Assembly: GCF_003269295.1 (NCBI RefSeq)
Contig: NZ_QLTT01000008.1
Location: 62,001-126,000 of the forward strand
From: Lentzea atacamensis
Lineage (GTDB): Bacteria; Actinomycetota; Actinomycetes; Mycobacteriales; Pseudonocardiaceae
Direction of reading: 5' to 3'
DNA: 64,000 nucleotides
How positions within the stretch are numbered: the stretch's first letter is position 1; every line of letters begins with the position of its first letter. The position numbers and the translations under genes are program-made. Positions 43,637-54,631 of this stretch are shown here, in pieces. The notes under the pieces were generated by a model. That model was not told the origin of the DNA and made no database searches. It saw only the letters and a program-made list of their open reading frames with translations.

Positions 43637-44892
43637 GCGATCGCCAATCCCAGTCCGCTGCCCTCGGAACGGGAGCGGGCCGTGTCTGCCTTGTAGAAAC
43701 GGTCGAAGATGTGGGGGAGGGCGTCCTCGGGGATGCCGGGGCCCTGGTCGGACACCTCGATCACGCCGGGGCGCACGGCCACCCGCACCGGGGCGCCGCC
43801 GTGTTTCAGGGCGTTGCCGACGAGGTTCGCGACGATCACGTCCAGGCGGCGGCGGTCCACCCGGCCCGTGATGCCGTCGGGGAGCGACGCCTCGACGGAC
43901 GAGGTCCAGCCGCGTGCGGCCAGCGAGTCGCGGACAGCGGTGCCGATGTCCCACTCGTCCAGCTCCAGGAGGTTGCCGCCCTCATCGAAGCGCGAGATCT
44001 CCATCAGGTCGTTGACCAGGCGGGTGAGCTTGCGGGTCTCGGCGGACACCAGGCGGGCCGCCACGGCGGTGTCCTCCGGGAGGGAAGCGGCGTCCTCGTC
44101 CAGCACGGCGGTCACGGCGTTCATCGCGGTCAGAGGTGTGCGGAGCTCGTGGGACACGTCCGCCACGAAACGCCGCGAAGCCGCCTGGGAGGCCTCGAGC
44201 TGCTCGGCGGCGCTGTTGAACGTGCGGGCCAGGTCGGCGAGCTCGTCGGAGCCCCGTTCCTCGACGCGGGTGTCCAGGCGGCCGGAGCCGAGGGCGCGGG
44301 CCGCGGCGCCCAGCCGGCGAACCGGTCGCAGGACGCCACGGGCGGTGAAGAGGGCCAGGCCGAGGGCCAGGGGGAGCACCAGGCTGACGCCGACCCAGGC
44401 GGCGGTGGCGAAGCTGTCGATGGCGCGCTGAGGGCCGCCCAGCGACGTCCACGCCCACACCTCGACGCCTGTGGAGGTGCCGTCGGGGCGCAGCAGCGGG
44501 ATGCCGATGACCACGTAGGGCTCGGCGGAGTCGGTGCGGCGCTGCCAGATGACCGTCCTGCTCGACTTCAACGCCTCGCGCATCTCGGCGGACACGGCGC
44601 CGAGGTCAGGGCCGTTGCGGGAGCGCAGCCCCTCGAAGACCACCACCGCAGGGCTGCGCAGGAAGGACTGGAACTCGTCGAGGTCCTGCTGGGTGGGAGG
44701 AACGGTCAGGCGGGGCGCGTAGTTGCGGACCTGCTCCACCAGCGGGTTCATGAAGCCGTTCTGGGCGTCCTCCAGCAGGAGGTTGCGGGCGGTCGCGTAC
44801 GAGGCGCCCGTCGCCGCCACCGCGCCGAGCAGGGTCAGCAGCAGGAAAGCGGCCATCAGCCGGGGCCGCAGCCCGCGGAACAGCGACCTCAT
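43546..44892 (-). CDS. Sensor histidine kinase (HAMP, HisKA, HATPase)
   Basis: 448-residue kinase with two membrane helices (about 12-32 and 166-186) flanking an extracytoplasmic domain with NPLVEQVRNYAPRL, a HAMP linker (GVLRPVRRLGAAARALGSGRLDTRVEE), HisKA motif FVADVSHELRTPLTAM with phospho-His near residue 247, and HATPase boxes (NLVGNALKHGGAP; DQGPGIPEDALPHIFDRFY; GSGLGLAIAW). Start ATG overlaps the response regulator stop (ATGA). Substrate signal unknown; architecture is like CseC/MtrB envelope-stress kinases. Confidence 0.92.
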   Translation of the reverse strand: MRSLFRGLRPRLMAAFLLLTLLGAVAATGASYATARNLLLEDAQNGFMNPLVEQVRNYAPRLTVPPTQQDLDEFQSFLRSPAVVVFEGLRSRNGPDLGAVSAEMREALKSSRTVIWQRRTDSAEPYVVIGIPLLRPDGTSTGVEVWAWTSLGGPQRAIDSFATAAWVGVSLVLPLALGLALFTARGVLRPVRRLGAAARALGSGRLDTRVEERGSDELADLARTFNSAAEQLEASQAASRRFVADVSHELRTPLTAMNAVTAVLDEDAASLPEDTAVAARLVSAETRKLTRLVNDLMEISRFDEGGNLLELDEWDIGTAVRDSLAARGWTSSVEASLPDGITGRVDRRRLDVIVANLVGNALKHGGAPVRVAVRPGVIEVSDQGPGIPEDALPHIFDRFYKADTARSRSEGSGLGLAIAWENARLHGGTIEAANAPSGGAVFTLRLPW

Positions 44893-45572
44893 CGCGGGCC
44901 GAAGCGGTAGCCGAAGCCTCGTACGGTGTGGACGTAACGGGGTTCGGACGGCACGTCCTCGATCTTGGCGCGCAACCGCTGGACGCACGCGTCGACCAGC
45001 CGGGAGTCGCCCAGGTAGTCGTGCTCCCAGACCGCCTCCAGGATCTGCTGGCGGGTCAGCACACGGCCCGGTGTCCTGGACAGCTCCAGCAGCAGCTTCA
45101 GCTCGGTGGGCGTCAGTGAGACCTTCACGTCGTTCTTCAGCACCTGCAGGCCGGCGCGGTCGATCATCAGCGAGCCGTGACGCTCCACGTTGGACGGTTC
45201 GGACACCGTCCGCCGCAGCACGGCGCGGATCCGCGCCTCCAGGACGCGTGGCTCGACGGGTTTCACCACGTAGTCGTCGGCGCCCGCCTCCAGGCCCGCG
45301 ACCACGTCGAAGTCGTCGCCGCGCGCGGTGAGCATGATGATGGGCACCTCGGCCTGCATGCGCATGCGGCGGCACGTCTCGAAGCCGTCGATGCCCGGCA
45401 GCATGATGTCGAGAACGACGATGTCGGGACGCGACTCGCGCAGTCGCTCGACGCCTTCCTCTCCTGTTCCGGCCGCCCGGACGTCGTGGCCCTGGCGGCG
45501 CAGCGCCAAACCGAGTCCTTCACGCACGGACGGGTCGTCCTCGACCAGCAAGACCATCGCCACGAGATCCAT
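44889..45572 (-). CDS. OmpR-family response regulator
   Basis: 227-residue regulator. Receiver domain with acidic residues in VLLVEDDPSV, phospho-Asp in DIVVLDIMLPGIDGF, and Lys in DDYVVKPVEP; winged-helix domain (about 130-227) with SLTPTELKLLLELSRTPGRVLTRQQILEAVWEHDY and YVHTVRGFGYRF. Two in-frame ATGs are possible: 45572 (MDLVAM) and 45557 (MVLLVEDD); the latter is the more usual N-terminus. First gene of the operon with the kinase and GerMN lipoprotein. Confidence 0.91.
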   Translation of the reverse strand: MDLVAMVLLVEDDPSVREGLGLALRRQGHDVRAAGTGEEGVERLRESRPDIVVLDIMLPGIDGFETCRRMRMQAEVPIIMLTARGDDFDVVAGLEAGADDYVVKPVEPRVLEARIRAVLRRTVSEPSNVERHGSLMIDRAGLQVLKNDVKVSLTPTELKLLLELSRTPGRVLTRQQILEAVWEHDYLGDSRLVDACVQRLRAKIEDVPSEPRYVHTVRGFGYRFGPR

Positions 45573-45665
45573 TATCGGCAGGTAACGGCACCTGCGCCGT
45601 TTCTGTAGCGGAACCATGACATGGCGTGGACGTTCCCGTAGACCGGCTCGCGGAGTCTCGATCGC

Positions 45666-46637
45666 ATGGCCGGAAGCTTGGTGGGATTCCTCTTCACGTA
45701 CTTCGCGCTGGTGTGGACGTCGTTCGGGCAGAAGGCGGAGAACGCCGCGTTGCCAGAGCTGTCGCTGCAGCGCTCCTGGGCGTCCGACGTGGACATGGTG
45801 ATCATCGTCGCCGCAGTGCTCGTGATCCTCATAGCGCGCAAGAAGGCGTTTCCGCCGTTGCTGGTGCTCGGCGGGTCCGTGTTGCTCGCGCAGATGCTGA
45901 AGCTCCACGTGCTGGTGCGGCCCGCGCTCGACGAGGACGCGGTGCTGGTGCACAACAGCTTTCCCAGTGGGCACACGACCGCGGCGGTGGCGTCGGTGAT
46001 CGCGGTGACCATGGCGGTGCCGAAGCGGTTTGCCCTTTTGGTCGCGGTGCCCGGTGCGCTCGGGGCGGGTGCGGTCGCGGCGGAGACGGTGTCGCTCGGC
46101 TGGCACCGGTTCAGCGACACGCTCGGCGCGGCGCTGCTGGTCTCGACGCTCGCGTTCCTGGTGCTGCGCAAGTGGACCGCGGGGCTGGTCGTGCCGCCCG
46201 CGATCGCGGCGGGCGGGGTGTGGCTCATGGTGACGTACCCGCAGGCCACGCCGTCGACCTTGGCCGGCGTCGTGACCGCGGGTGTCGTCCTGCACTTCGG
46301 GTGGGCGGTGAGTGGTTCCGGCCGTCGGGGCGACCGGAACCACTCACCCGACTCACTCGTCGTGGTCGGTGGCGATCAGTTCGGCGATGGCGTCCAGAGC
46401 GGCGTCCGCTCCGTCCCCGTCGGCGCTGAGCACCACCTCGTCACCGTGCATGGCGCCGAGGGTCATCAGACCCAGCACACTCGCCGCGTCCACGGCTTCG
46501 CCGCCGTCCTTGCGGATGGTGACCGTCACCGGCTGGTCGGCGGCGGCCTTCGCCAGCAGTGCGGCAGGTCGGGCGTGCAGTCCGACCTTGCTGGCCACGG
46601 TGACCCGTCGCTCGGCCATGATGGTTCCTCCCGGTAG
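45666..46637 (+). CDS. PAP2-family phosphatase with readthrough C-terminus
   Basis: Membrane phosphatase (type 2 phosphatidic acid phosphatase superfamily). Features: five to six hydrophobic segments, active-site motifs KLHVLVRPALDED (KxxxxxxRP-like), PSGHTTAAVA, and SLGWHRFSDTLGAALL (SRxxxxxHxxxD-like). The conserved part ends at about residue 218 (HFGWAVSG). The frame then continues through a terminator hairpin (46308-46347) and across the whole antisense strand of ptsH, adding ~100 residues of chance sequence. A TGA in another frame lies at 46309-46311, so the native stop was probably there and a one-base change has shifted it. ATG with GGAG upstream. Confidence 0.72.
   Translation: MAGSLVGFLFTYFALVWTSFGQKAENAALPELSLQRSWASDVDMVIIVAAVLVILIARKKAFPPLLVLGGSVLLAQMLKLHVLVRPALDEDAVLVHNSFPSGHTTAAVASVIAVTMAVPKRFALLVAVPGALGAGAVAAETVSLGWHRFSDTLGAALLVSTLAFLVLRKWTAGLVVPPAIAAGGVWLMVTYPQATPSTLAGVVTAGVVLHFGWAVSGSGRRGDRNHSPDSLVVVGGDQFGDGVQSGVRSVPVGAEHHLVTVHGAEGHQTQHTRRVHGFAAVLADGDRHRLVGGGLRQQCGRSGVQSDLAGHGDPSLGHDGSSR
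46308..46347. terminator. Strong bidirectional hairpin, PAP2 phosphatase / ptsH
   Basis: Perfect 14-bp stem GTGAGTGGTTCCGG / CCGGAACCACTCAC with a 12-base loop, located between the end of the conserved PAP2 sequence and the stop of the convergent ptsH. Fits a terminator for both genes. Confidence 0.75.
46353..46619 (-). CDS. ptsH: Phosphocarrier protein HPr
   Basis: 88-residue HPr. Phospho-accepting His is in VGLHARPAALL; the Ser46-equivalent lies in AASVLGLMTLGAMHGDEV. Receives phosphate from enzyme I and passes it to enzyme IIA of the sugar PTS. The last ~15 residues (IAELIATDHDE) match actinobacterial HPr. ATG preceded by GGAGG. Encoded just downstream of the enzyme IIC gene in the same direction. 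Enzyme I is not in the window. Confidence 0.92.
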   Translation of the reverse strand: MAERRVTVASKVGLHARPAALLAKAAADQPVTVTIRKDGGEAVDAASVLGLMTLGAMHGDEVVLSADGDGADAALDAIAELIATDHDE

Positions 46638-46642
46638 AGCTG

Positions 46643-47935
46643 CTACTTGTCGGTCTTCGGGTCGCGGACGTCGGTCTTCGTGGTGCTCGCCTCGTCCCGC
46701 GCGCTGCCCACGACACTCTCGTCGGCTTCCGGCGACTCGTCGTCCTCGCGGCCCGGCGTCTTCAGGTTCCACTTGGTGATGACCCAGCGGAACAGGAAGT
46801 AGTAGATCGCCGCGTAGATGAGGCCGAGGACGATCAGCAGCCACGGCTTGGTGGCGATGTTCCAGTTCAGGATGAAGTCGATCGCACCGGCCGAGAACGA
46901 GAAGCCGTCGTGGATGCCGAGTGCGTTCGAGATCGCCAGCGAGGTGCCGGTCAGGACCGCGTGGATCAGGTACAGCGGCCACGCGACGAACATGAACGCG
47001 AACTCGAGCGGCTCCGTCACACCGGTGATGAACGCGGTGAGCGCGGCGGAGCCCATGATGCCGGCGATGATCTTCTTCTGGCTGGGCCGCGCGGTGTGCA
47101 CGATCGCCAGTGCGGCGGCGGGCAGCGCGAACATCAGGATCGGGAAGAAGCCGGTCTGGAACGTGCCGGCGCTCGGGTCGCCCGCGAAGAAGCGCGGGAT
47201 GTCACCGGTCTTCTCGTTGTACTCGCCGAACTGGAACCACACGACGTTGTTGATGATGTGGTGCAGACCGAGCGGGATGAGCAGACGGTTGATCATGCCG
47301 TAGAGGCCGGCACCGATGATCGTGCTGCCGGTGACCCAGTTGCCCAGGGCGGTGATGCCCGCGTCGAACCACGGGTACACCAGACCGAGCATCACGCCGA
47401 CGAGCACCATGACGCCCGCGACGATGATCGGCACGAACCGCCGGCCACCGAAGAACGCCAGGTACGGAGGCAGCTTGATGCGGTGGTACTTCTGCCACAG
47501 CAGGGCGGTCAGGAGCCCGACGACGATACCGCCGAGCACTCGGTAGTCGATCAACTCGGGCTTCGCGGCAGGGTCTGTCGGCTGGTCGAGGACCAGCGGA
47601 GACATCGCCTTGAAGACGCTGGTCAGCGTCACGTAGCCGACCACGGCGGCCAGGGCCGTGGAACCGTCACCGCGCCGGGCGAACCCGACGGCGATGCCGA
47701 CCGCGAACAGCAGGGCGAGGTTGCTGAACAGCGCGTCGCCCGCCGCGCCGATCACCGCGGCGACGGCGTTCCAGCCGAGACCGTCCTTGCCCAGCATGTC
47801 GTCTTGACCGAAGCGGAGCAGGAGACCTGCCGCGGGCAGCACGGCGATCGGCAGCATGAGGCTGCGACCGAAGCGCTGCAACGTGGCGAGGCCCTTGATC
47901 TGACGACCGCCCACATCTGCGGTGTTGGCGCTCAT
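46643..47935 (-). CDS. PTS enzyme IIC, glucose/N-acetylglucosamine family
   Basis: 430-residue membrane permease with about ten hydrophobic segments. Typical IIC-Glc/Nag segments: GRSLMLPIAVLPAAGLLLRFGQ, VGIAVGFARRGDG, NRLLIPLGLHHIINNVVWF, TGFFPILMFALPAAALAI, and ITGVTEPLEFAFMF (with the substrate-contacting Glu). The C-terminal ~50 residues are an acidic, disordered tail. Single IIC domain; the IIB and IIA partners are separate genes at 48798-49486, as in NagE/NagF-type systems. AGGGAGG at good spacing before the ATG, which overlaps the GntR stop by 4 bases. GlcNAc is the most likely sugar because of the dre-like site nearby. Confidence 0.9.
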   Translation of the reverse strand: MSANTADVGGRQIKGLATLQRFGRSLMLPIAVLPAAGLLLRFGQDDMLGKDGLGWNAVAAVIGAAGDALFSNLALLFAVGIAVGFARRGDGSTALAAVVGYVTLTSVFKAMSPLVLDQPTDPAAKPELIDYRVLGGIVVGLLTALLWQKYHRIKLPPYLAFFGGRRFVPIIVAGVMVLVGVMLGLVYPWFDAGITALGNWVTGSTIIGAGLYGMINRLLIPLGLHHIINNVVWFQFGEYNEKTGDIPRFFAGDPSAGTFQTGFFPILMFALPAAALAIVHTARPSQKKIIAGIMGSAALTAFITGVTEPLEFAFMFVAWPLYLIHAVLTGTSLAISNALGIHDGFSFSAGAIDFILNWNIATKPWLLIVLGLIYAAIYYFLFRWVITKWNLKTPGREDDESPEADESVVGSARDEASTTKTDVRDPKTDK

Positions 47936-48687
47936 CGGGTACCTCCCTTGGCGGAGTTCGGTCCGGTCCCCGGGACGGTCCGGTCCAGTTGCATGGTCAC
48001 CTGGTAGAGATCGCCCCGGTACCAGGAAGTAACGTCTTCGCACGGCCGCCCCTGTGAGCTGGCGACCCTTCTGAACACGAGCAGCGGGCTGCCCTTGCGG
48101 ACGTCGAGCGCCTTGGCCGTGTCGGCGTCGGCGGTCTCTGCCCACACGGTCTGCCTCGCGTGGTCGAGCTGGACCCCGTACTTCGCCGCGAAGAGCTCGT
48201 AGAGCGACCCGGTCAGGTCGCACCGGTCGAGCTCGGGCAGCAGGTGCGGGCTGTACCAGCCGGCCTCGACAGCCAACGGTGCCCCGTCGGCCTTGCGCAG
48301 CCGCACGACGCGATAGGCGTACTCGTCGTCGTCCAGCCCCAGCGAGGCCTTCGAGCCGGGAACCGCCTGCCCGCAGCTGATCACCTCGGTGCTGGGCTCG
48401 AGCCCGCGCGCCTTCATGTCCGAGGTGAACGAGGCCAGGAACAACTGCAGGTCGTAGCGGCGCCGCGCGGTGAACGTGCCGCGCCCCTTGGCCCGCGTGA
48501 GCAGGCCTTCTGCGACCAGTTGGCCTACTGCCGCCCGCACTGTGATGCGGGACACTCCGTACCGCTCGGCGAGGTCGCGTTCGGACGGAATGGGCGAGCC
48601 GGGGGCGAGGTCGTGCTCGGCGAGGCGACGCAGGATCTCGCGCAGTTGTGCGTGCTTGGGCTTGGGCCCGTCCACGATCTCGTGCAC
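47932..48687 (-). CDS. GntR/HutC-family repressor, DasR-like
   Basis: 251-residue regulator with an N-terminal winged helix (KHAQLREILRRLAEHDL; IPSERDLAERYGVSRITVRAAVGQLVAEGLL; AKGRGTFTA) and a C-terminal UTRA ligand-binding domain (RLRKADGAPLAVEAGWYSPHLLP; QTVWAETADADTAKALDV). DasR of Streptomyces belongs to this subfamily and responds to glucosamine-6-phosphate. Its location between PTS genes and a dre-like palindrome 27 bases upstream of its own start support that assignment. GTG start with AGGAGGTGAG. It is cotranscribed with the enzyme IIC and HPr genes. Confidence 0.87.
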   Translation of the reverse strand: MHEIVDGPKPKHAQLREILRRLAEHDLAPGSPIPSERDLAERYGVSRITVRAAVGQLVAEGLLTRAKGRGTFTARRRYDLQLFLASFTSDMKARGLEPSTEVISCGQAVPGSKASLGLDDDEYAYRVVRLRKADGAPLAVEAGWYSPHLLPELDRCDLTGSLYELFAAKYGVQLDHARQTVWAETADADTAKALDVRKGSPLLVFRRVASSQGRPCEDVTSWYRGDLYQVTMQLDRTVPGTGPNSAKGGTR

Positions 48688-48713
48688 TCGCTCACCTCCT
48701 CGCAGTGGTACTT

Positions 48714-48729
48714 TCCGGTCTAGACCAGT
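48714..48729. promoter_or_regulatory. dre-like DasR operator TCCGGTCTAGACCAGT
   Basis: Contains the perfect 10-bp core GGTCTAGACC and matches the DasR-responsive element (A-C/G-TGGTCTAGACCA-C/G-T) except at the first three bases, where one position agrees. It sits between the divergent repressor and enzyme IIB genes, so it can control both transcripts. Confidence 0.75.
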
Positions 48730-48797
48730 TGGTGCGGGAGAATGCTCCGCGCACTGAGCGGGTGTCAACCGCTGTTACGGGAACGAGAGGTACGAAC

Positions 48798-49034
48798 GTG
48801 GCTGACGACAAGGCGCAGAAGATCATCGACGCGCTGGGCGGCGCGTCCAACATCGTCGAGATCGAACCGTGCATCACCCGCCTGCGGTGTGAGCTCGAGG
48901 ACGGTTCCGTGGTGGACGAGAAGGCCCTGAAGGCGTTGGGAGCACACGGGGTCATGCGCTCCGGCAACGTCGTTCAGGTCGTCGTCGGCCCCGAGGCGGA
49001 CACGATCGCGTCCGACATCGAGGACCTCCTGTGA
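48798..49034 (+). CDS. PTS enzyme IIB, glucose/N-acetylglucosamine family
   Basis: 78-residue IIB domain. Phosphorylated Cys is in EIEPCITRLRCELEDGS; the flanking AQKIIDALGGASNI and the terminal VVGPEADTIASDIEDLL match stand-alone IIB (NagF-type) proteins. GTG start preceded by GAGAGG. It overlaps the IIA gene by 4 bases. Transfers phosphate from IIA to the sugar at IIC. Confidence 0.9.
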   Translation: MADDKAQKIIDALGGASNIVEIEPCITRLRCELEDGSVVDEKALKALGAHGVMRSGNVVQVVVGPEADTIASDIEDLL

Positions 49035-49486
49035 GCCTCCGCGTCGGCAGCCCCGTGACCGGCCGCGCGGTCGCGCTCTCCGCGGTGCCGGACCCGGTCT
49101 TCTCGCAGGCGATGGTCGGCCCCGGCGTGGCCGTCGAGCCGGTGCGTTCCCGGTCCGACGTGGTCTCTCCCGTCGACGGCACCGTGGTGACGCTGCACCC
49201 GCACGCGTTCGTGGTCGCGACCGGCGACGGCGCGGCCGTGCTGGTCCACCTCGGCATCGACACCGTGAAGCGCAAGGGTGAGGGCTTCGAGCTGCACGTG
49301 GTCAAGGGCGAGGAGGTGCGGGCCGGTCAGCGGATCGTGACCTGGGACCCGGCCGAGGTCGAGGCGGCGGGCTTCGCCCCGATCTGCCCGGTGATCGCGC
49401 TGGACGCCTCCGCCGACGTGCTGGCCGACGTCGCGGTGGACGTGGACGTGGCGGCGAACGACGCCCTGTTCGACTGGTCTCGCTGA
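49031..49486 (+). CDS. PTS enzyme IIA, glucose family (Crr-like)
   Basis: 151-residue IIA-Glc. Active-site His residues are in TLHPHAFVVATGDGAAVLVHLGIDTV (auxiliary and phospho-acceptor His); the VGSPVTGRAVALSAVPDPVFSQAMVGPGVA start is standard. Passes phosphate from HPr to IIB and may have regulatory roles. GTG overlapping the IIB stop. Followed by a strongly structured non-coding segment. Confidence 0.9.
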   Translation: MSLRVGSPVTGRAVALSAVPDPVFSQAMVGPGVAVEPVRSRSDVVSPVDGTVVTLHPHAFVVATGDGAAVLVHLGIDTVKRKGEGFELHVVKGEEVRAGQRIVTWDPAEVEAAGFAPICPVIALDASADVLADVAVDVDVAANDALFDWSR

Positions 49487-49492
49487 TCTTGT

Positions 49493-49568
49493 CGGTGGTG
49501 CCGGCCAGGTTGGGTTGCGAGGGGATCCCAGGCCGGGGGTACCCCTGCGCAGGCCTGCGGCACCACCG
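49493..49568. terminator. Long hairpin downstream of PTS IIA
   Basis: CGGTGGTGCCG pairs with CGGCACCACCG (11 bp) around an inner GC-rich structure that includes GGCC / GGCC pairing. It begins six bases after the IIA stop and fits a transcription terminator, though the loop is long. A structured RNA cannot be excluded. Confidence 0.55.
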
Positions 49569-49614
49569 GTTCGGGCGTTTTCCCAGCCCGTAACAGGGCA
49601 CGTTGGGGCCGTGC

Positions 49615-49631
49615 GTGAACGGACCGTTCAC
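49615..49631. promoter_or_regulatory. Perfect palindrome GTGAACGG-A-CCGTTCAC
   Basis: 17-bp palindrome with one central base, 50 bases upstream of the prepilin peptidase gene and followed at once by a second palindrome (CGACCGGTCG at 49631-49640). Likely protein-binding site; regulator unknown. Confidence 0.45.
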
Positions 49632-49680
49632 GACCGGTCGCGATTTGTGTCCGAGTCGTACCCGGCAGGACCGTGGTGTC

Positions 49681-50133
49681 ATGACCACGGTCCTGCTCGC
49701 GTCTCTGCTGAGTTCGCTGTGGACGGTCGCGGACGCACTGGACGCGCCGCCGTCGTCGTACCTGCTCGCCTGGTTCGGCATCGTCCTCGCGATGGTCGAC
49801 CTGCGGCACCACCGGTTGCCGGACGCGCTGACCCTCCCGCTGGCCGCCGCGCTGCTGCTCCTGGAGTCCCACAGACTGGGAGCCGCGGCGCTCGCAGCGG
49901 TGATCTTCGGTGGCGCTCATCTCGCGGTCCGGCGCCTGAAGCCTGCCCTCATGGGCGGCGGAGACGTGAAGCTCGCATTCGGCCTAGGCGCACCGCTCGG
50001 ACTGCCATTGCTCCTACCTGCGGCGATGCTGTCCAGCGCGGTCACCCTCGCGCTCGCGGGCATCAGGCGCAGCAGGAGAGTGCCGCACGGGCCGGGCTTG
50101 CTGGCCGCCACCTGGGCGTTGACGACGCTGTGA
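49681..50133 (+). CDS. A24-family prepilin peptidase, minimal form
   Basis: 150-residue membrane aspartyl protease of the TadV/PilD-like type without the N-terminal methylase domain. The two catalytic Asp residues are in [15 protein letters not shown] and [13 protein letters not shown]. About five helices. It lies before aroC, as in streptomycetes. No pilin or tad genes are in the window, so its substrates are elsewhere. ATG with AGGA upstream; a palindrome is located 50 bases upstream. Confidence 0.85.
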   Translation: MTTVLLASLLSSLWTVADALDAPPSSYLLAWFGIVLAMVDLRHHRLPDALTLPLAAALLLLESHRLGAAALAAVIFGGAHLAVRRLKPALMGGGDVKLAFGLGAPLGLPLLLPAAMLSSAVTLALAGIRRSRRVPHGPGLLAATWALTTL

Positions 50134-50146
50134 AAGGATTGTGAAC

Positions 50147-53369
<3,223 letters not shown>

Positions 53370-53386
<17 letters not shown>

Positions 53387-53719
53387 CCCGTTCGTACAGG
53401 AGTCCGCCGAGCGCAAGGACCGCGGCGAACGCCGTCAGCCCGAACACGGCCTTCCTCACCTTGGTGGCGTTCGGTCTGAACATCGCCGGGGGTCGACAGC
53501 GCCGCACCGGTCAGCAACAGGACGTCGCCGCTGACGTTGTGCACCTGCACGACTGCGGCGTTGTCGCAGACCTCGCCCGTGACGGAGTTGTGCGGGTGGT
53601 GCTCGTCGGGCGTGGTCGTCCTTTGCCGCGTGTGCGGTGGGGATGTTCACGACGCTGGCGCCGGGGCCCACCCAGATCGCGGCCGGTTGATCGTCGATCT
53701 CCGGCCAGATCATGGACAT
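53370..53719 (-). pseudogene. Broken small gene of unknown family
   Basis: Reverse-strand ATG at 53719 with GGAG upstream begins MSMIWPEIDDQPAAIWVGPG and runs to about 53605, where the sensible sequence moves to another frame (TTTPDEHHPHNSVTGEV and VVQVHNVSGDVLLLTG), and later to a third, which encodes a short membrane helix (KAVFGLTAFAAVLALGGLL) ending at 53370. The SVTGEV...VVQVHNVSGDV pattern resembles repeats seen near the ends of actinomycete regulatory proteins. It reads as one small membrane protein with two frameshifts, or as a 37-residue membrane peptide (53370-53483) after debris. Function unknown. Confidence 0.4.
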
Positions 53720-53828
53720 TCTCCAGGTCAGCGTTTGAACCCGGCACACCTTTTCGCGGAGCCGGCAGGCGCGCCGCCTGTCCATCAATTGACCATCGGC
53801 TCGGTCATTGCCGCAGGAAGGAGTGACG

Positions 53829-54206
53829 GTGCTCCACCACGTCGAGCTGTGGGTTCCGGACCTGGCCCGCGCCGAGGCCACCTTCGGGTGGTTGTTCACC
53901 GCGCTCGGCTGGACCGAGCACCAGCGCTGGAACGCGGGCGTCAGCTGGAAGCTCAACGAGACCTACGTCGTGGTCGAGCAGTCCCCGGCCCTGACAGGTC
54001 CACACGATCGAATGAAAGCGGGCCTCAACCACCTCGCCCTGCACGCGGGCACCCGCGCCGACGTCGACCGGCTCACCGCGCACGCCCAGCGCAACGGCTG
54101 GCAGCTGATGTTCGCCGACAAGCACCCGCACGCCGGCGGCGAGGACCACTACGCCGCCTTCCTGGAGAACGAGGACGGCTTCGAGGTGGAGCTAGTGGCG
54201 GGCTGA
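53829..54206 (+). CDS. VOC-family (glyoxalase/bleomycin-resistance fold) protein
   Basis: 125-residue VOC protein of two beta-alpha-beta-beta-beta modules: LHHVELWVPDLARAEATFGWLFTALGW, with the first metal His, GLNHLALHAGTRADVDRL in the second module, and YAAFLENEDGFEVELVA with the terminal metal Glu. The GTG at 53829 is favoured by AGGAG at good spacing. Substrate unknown. Its 3' end overlaps the convergent B-4DMT gene by 15 bases. Confidence 0.8.
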   Translation: MLHHVELWVPDLARAEATFGWLFTALGWTEHQRWNAGVSWKLNETYVVVEQSPALTGPHDRMKAGLNHLALHAGTRADVDRLTAHAQRNGWQLMFADKHPHAGGEDHYAAFLENEDGFEVELVAG

Positions 54207-54596
54207 GTCCTTCTGCGCGAGGAACCCGCCCAGCAGCATCCCGAGCCCGGCCGGTGCCAGCACGAGCAACGCCGTGAACGCCGCCCCGCCCGTCAGCGCC
54301 ACCCACAGCGCCTCCTGGCCGGTCTGGTCGACCAGCAGTGCCGACCCGATCACCCCCAGCGCACCGGCGAACGGCCCGGCGATCAGCGCGGCGATGAACC
54401 ACTGCATGCCCGCCGAGGGCAGCTCGCGGAGCCGGTCGACCGCGCCCCAGATGACGGCGGCGGCGACCAGCAACCCGATCGCGATGGGGCGGACCGACGT
54501 GGCCTCCGGGCTGCGCACGCCCACGGCCGCCACGCCGGTCTGCACGGCCCCGTGCAGGAGCCCCATCCACAACGCACGGACGAACCAAGGACGCAT
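54192..54596 (-). CDS. B-4DMT family membrane protein
   Basis: 134-residue protein with four membrane helices (about 8-25, 38-55, 66-85 and 98-118), starting MRPWFVRALWMGLLHG. It fits the small bacterial four-helix drug/metabolite-type family found in Pseudonocardiales. It is divergent from the peptidase gene (35 bases between starts). Substrate unknown. Confidence 0.72.
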   Translation of the reverse strand: MRPWFVRALWMGLLHGAVQTGVAAVGVRSPEATSVRPIAIGLLVAAAVIWGAVDRLRELPSAGMQWFIAALIAGPFAGALGVIGSALLVDQTGQEALWVALTGGAAFTALLVLAPAGLGMLLGGFLAQKDSARH

Positions 54597-54631
54597 GCGG
54601 ACAGCTTAGGACTGGTCGTACGCTGCGAGAC

